DNA of 8,359 bases, from assembly GCA_947627395.1 (NCBI GenBank), contig CANQVW010000064.1:1-8359 (forward strand), written 5' to 3'. The translations under genes and the position numbers were made by a program. This document shows, piece after piece, positions 5,859 to 8,359 of this stretch (position 1 is its first letter; each line of letters starts with the position of its first letter). Source of the stretch: an uncultured Bacilli bacterium (GTDB lineage: Bacteria > Bacillota_I > Bacilli_A > ML615J-28 > CAG-698). Below the pieces are notes generated by a model. It was not told the origin of the DNA and searched no databases. It was given only the letters and a program-made list of their open reading frames with translations.

Positions 5859-8099
5859 ATGAGTTGGCAAATTGCAATTGATGGACCTGCTGGATCAGGA
5901 AAAAGTACGATTGCAAAAATTATTTCGAAACGATTTGGATTCGAATATCTCGATACAGGTGCAATGTATCGTGCAATTACGCTTAAAGCTTTAAATCTAA
6001 ACATTGATTTAGAGGATGAAAAGAACTATGATTTCGTTAATGAAACAGAAATTCATTTTGACCACAATGAAATCTATTTAGATGGAGTGAATGTTTCTAA
6101 AAAAATTCGTAGTTTGGAAGTTTCTAATCAAGTTTCATTGGTTTCTAAGTTTAAAGTGGTTCGTGATCGCATGGTTGAATTGCAAAGAAAAATGGCAAGC
6201 ACAAAGAATGTCATCATGGATGGCAGAGATATTGGAACTGTTGTTTTGCCAAACGCCAATGTCAAAGTATATTTAAGTGCAACTCCTCAAGAGAGAGCCA
6301 AACGCAGAATGTTAGAGCGCCAAGAAAAAGGTGAAAACACTCAAACTTTGGAAGAGACAATCCAAGAAATTTGCGAACGTGACTACAAAGATTCACATCG
6401 TGAAATCAGTCCCTTGAAAAAAGCGAATGATGCTGTGGAAATTGATACGTCATCGTTAAGCATCGATGAAGTGATCGAAAAGATCATAATGTTAGTGAGA
6501 GAAAGAGGTATGAACATGGAAGACGTTAAAGACATTAACGAAGAAGTAGCTCAAGAAGCTACGAAAGACGAAGCTGTTGAAGAAACAGTAAAAGAAGAAA
6601 GCACTATGGAAGAAGCAAGTGCTACAGAACAAGAAAGTGCTCAAAATGAAGTTTCAAATGAAACTGAAGAAGTACAAGAAACAGAAGAAAATCATGTAAA
6701 AGAACTACAACTTGTTGAAGGAACTGTTGAATCTGTTGAAGAAGCAAGAAAATTTAAAACTAAAGAGGGAAAAGAACAAGAAAAAGAAGCAAGAGTATTA
6801 ATTCGTTTAGACAATGGTCAAGAAGGTTACTTGTTCTCTAAAGAAGTTCCTGGTGTTGAAAATGGCGACGATTTATTTGATATGTTTTTAGAAGGAGATC
6901 GCGTTAAAGTTGTTGTTAAAAAAGTATATCCTGATGGAGGAAAAGTGTTGCTTTCCCAAGTATTAGTTGAAAAACGCGAGAACTTAAAGCAATATCAAGA
7001 AGTCATTGACAACCATGGCGTTTTCCCAGCTAAAATCGTAAAAAATATTCCTGTTGGCTTAATTCTTGAACATGATGGATATTCTTGTTTACTTCCTACA
7101 AGTCAAATTGATATGACTGAAGAAGAACTTGCAGCATCTGTAGGCAAAGAAATCGAAGTTGCGCCTATCCGTGTAGATTATAATAGAATTAGATTAATTG
7201 TTTCACAAAAAGTTGCTAATGCAATTCGTGAAAGAGAAAAGAAAAACGACTTCATTAAAACTGTTGAAGTTGGAAATGTTTATGATGGAGTTGTCAAAAA
7301 CATTGAATCTTATGGAGCTTTTGTTGAAATAGGAGAAGGTGTTGAAGGATTATTGCATATTTCTGAAATTGAACATAATCGTATTGTTAAAGTTGATAAA
7401 GTGCTAAAACCAGGAGATACCGTTAAAGTTCAAGTTATTAAAGTTGAAGAAGGTCATATTGGACTATCTAGAAAAGCTTTATTACCAAATTACTGGAAAG
7501 ATTTTATCGATGCAACAGAAGTTGGACAATTGGTTAAAGGTACAATTGTTGAGATCAATAAAGCTGGGGTTGTTGTTCAATTAACTGAACAAATTCAAGG
7601 ATTCCTACCAAAAAGTGAATTCTCATATGAAAGAGATGCTGTCATTGAAGATTTTGTAAATGTTGGTGAAGAAATTGAATTAAAAGTCATCGAACTAGAT
7701 ATTTCTAAAAAGCGCGTAATCCTTTCTAAGAAACAAATGTCTGAAAATCCTTGGGAAGTTCTTAACTTGAAACAAGGAGATGTTGTTGAAGGAAAAGTCA
7801 TTGCTATCCTACCTGATGGTATTAAAATTGATGTTCAAGGTGCAGGAGGATATCTACCAAATAATAACTTCGGTGAAAAAACAGAATTTGAAAAAGGTGA
7901 AACCGTTACTGCTAAAGTTCGTATTTTTGATCCATCTAGAAATAAATTATTATTAAGTATGCGTGAACGTAATGAGCGTGATGTACAACCAAGAGCAGAA
8001 AGAAAAGCATCTGACAATGAAGTGAACAAATATTTAAAGAACCAAGAAAAAATGTCTGGAACATTTGCTGATTTCATTAACTTAGATGATTTGAAATAA
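5859..8099 (+). CDS. cmk-rpsA: Fusion of cytidylate kinase (Cmk) and five-domain ribosomal protein S1 homologue
   Basis: A single 746-residue frame. Residues 1 to about 217 are a complete Cmk, which phosphorylates CMP and dCMP with ATP: P-loop GPAGSGKST (9-17), DTGAMYR (32-38), MDGRDIGT (120-127), lid region RRMLERQEKG (149-158) and RDYKDSHREISPLKKAND (174-191). Its length equals that of free-standing Cmk (about 220-227). Residues 220-281 form a Glu-rich linker. Five S1 OB-fold RNA-binding repeats follow, near 284-374, 387-463, 469-541, 554-627 and 637-703. The third is the most canonical (YGAFVEIGEGVEGLLHISE, 485-503). A charged tail ends the protein. Separate adjacent cmk and rpsA/ypfD genes are the usual arrangement. 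S1 repeats in low-GC Gram-positives may serve translation or other RNA roles. der follows after 13 bases. The fusion could be real, recent, or due to a one-base sequence error at the junction. Confidence 0.88.
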   Translation: MSWQIAIDGPAGSGKSTIAKIISKRFGFEYLDTGAMYRAITLKALNLNIDLEDEKNYDFVNETEIHFDHNEIYLDGVNVSKKIRSLEVSNQVSLVSKFKVVRDRMVELQRKMASTKNVIMDGRDIGTVVLPNANVKVYLSATPQERAKRRMLERQEKGENTQTLEETIQEICERDYKDSHREISPLKKANDAVEIDTSSLSIDEVIEKIIMLVRERGMNMEDVKDINEEVAQEATKDEAVEETVKEESTMEEASATEQESAQNEVSNETEEVQETEENHVKELQLVEGTVESVEEARKFKTKEGKEQEKEARVLIRLDNGQEGYLFSKEVPGVENGDDLFDMFLEGDRVKVVVKKVYPDGGKVLLSQVLVEKRENLKQYQEVIDNHGVFPAKIVKNIPVGLILEHDGYSCLLPTSQIDMTEEELAASVGKEIEVAPIRVDYNRIRLIVSQKVANAIREREKKNDFIKTVEVGNVYDGVVKNIESYGAFVEIGEGVEGLLHISEIEHNRIVKVDKVLKPGDTVKVQVIKVEEGHIGLSRKALLPNYWKDFIDATEVGQLVKGTIVEINKAGVVVQLTEQIQGFLPKSEFSYERDAVIEDFVNVGEEIELKVIELDISKKRVILSKKQMSENPWEVLNLKQGDVVEGKVIAILPDGIKIDVQGAGGYLPNNNFGEKTEFEKGETVTAKVRIFDPSRNKLLLSMRERNERDVQPRAERKASDNEVNKYLKNQEKMSGTFADFINLDDLK
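6502..6508 (+). promoter_or_regulatory. Internal ribosome binding site at the Cmk/S1 junction
   Basis: AAAGAGG sits with seven bases between it and an in-frame ATG at 6516, exactly where Cmk homology ends and the acidic S1 leader begins. Initiation there would give a separate S1 protein of 527 residues (6516-8099). An ATG at 6510 is too close to the site to be used well. The pattern looks like the retained start of a formerly separate rpsA gene. Purine-rich sequence is common in this genome, so chance is possible. Confidence 0.5.
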
Positions 8100-8112
8100 G
8101 AGGAAGATTTAG

Positions 8113-8359
8113 ATGCGTGGAGTTGTTGCCATTGTTGGACGACCAAATGTTGGAAAGTCCAGTTTATTTAATCGAATTGTTGGAGATAGAGTTTCCATTA
8201 CAGATGATGCTAGTGGCGTAACTAGAGATCGAATCTATGGTAAAGCTTCATGGTTAAATCAAGAATTTTCGGTTATTGATACAGGAGGGATCATCTTGAA
8301 AGATGAGCCCTTTTCTAAAGAAATTAGAGCTCAAGCTCAATTAGCCATTGATGAAGCTG
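8113..8359 (+). CDS. der: Ribosome-assembly GTPase Der/EngA (3' partial)
   Basis: Der is an essential GTPase with two tandem G domains and a KH-like domain that acts in maturation of the 50S subunit. Only the first 82 codons are in the window. They cover the start of the first G domain: G1 GRPNVGKS (9-16), G2 GVTRDR (35-40, with T37) and G3 DTGG (56-59). AGAGGA (8099-8104) overlaps the preceding stop and lies eight bases before the ATG. The 13-base gap and lack of a terminator suggest co-transcription with cmk-rpsA. The GVTRDR and DTGG forms point to Der rather than Era or other small GTPases. Neighbouring cmk and der are a common bacterial pair. Confidence 0.95.
   Translation, partial: MRGVVAIVGRPNVGKSSLFNRIVGDRVSITDDASGVTRDRIYGKASWLNQEFSVIDTGGIILKDEPFSKEIRAQAQLAIDEA

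Noticed and set aside
7835..8146. 103-codon open frame on the minus strand across the cmk-rpsA end and der start
   Set aside because: Wholly antisense to strongly supported genes, with no recognisable motif; a by-product of the coding strand's codon use.
1..8359. A novel defence, mobile or other accessory system
   Set aside because: All coding space is taken by conserved housekeeping and sporulation genes on one strand, with no transposase, integrase, array-like repeat or unexplained gap over 150 bases.

Overview
The window is AT-rich, gene-dense and entirely coded on the plus strand. Gene content and order point to a low-GC Bacillota (Firmicutes), probably an anaerobic endospore former or a descendant of one. 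The reasons are the sporulation trio dacB-spmA-spmB directly followed by rluB, which is the gene order of Bacillus subtilis, and a MutL carrying the endonuclease motif. In B. subtilis the cytochrome-maturation res genes follow rluB; here the next gene is a cytidylate kinase, which would fit an organism without aerobic respiration (inference). I cannot assign genus or species; an Erysipelotrichia-like or Clostridia-like lineage is a guess.

Layout. (1) Positions 1-2675: the 3' part of mutL, missing about 25 codons at the left edge, translationally coupled through an ATGA overlap to miaA and closed by a hairpin terminator at 2688-2711. (2) Positions 2676-2821: an intergenic region with that terminator and a weak promoter candidate. 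(3) Positions 2822-4946: a compact cluster of a secreted D-Ala-D-Ala carboxypeptidase (dacB type), spmA and spmB, which in spore formers act on cortex peptidoglycan and core dehydration. (4) Positions 4935-5755: rluB, a 23S rRNA pseudouridine synthase, with its own extended -10 promoter laid over the end of spmB. (5) Positions 5802-8099: a strong promoter followed by one long reading frame joining cytidylate kinase (Cmk) to a five-domain ribosomal protein S1 homologue. (6) Positions 8113-8359: the start of der (engA), a ribosome-assembly GTPase, cut by the right edge.

How the genes work together: MutL (mismatch repair) and MiaA (tRNA A37 prenylation) serve genome and decoding fidelity. DacB, SpmA and SpmB serve spore formation. 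RluB, S1 and Der serve ribosome maturation and translation, with Cmk supplying CDP and dCDP.

I see no mobile element, CRISPR array, tRNA or rRNA, and no evidence of a new defence or other accessory system. The most notable item is the in-frame Cmk-S1 fusion. Its junction keeps a well-spaced Shine-Dalgarno/ATG pair and has stop codons in both other frames. It may make two products, be a recent fusion by a small indel, or be an artefact of a one-base sequence error.
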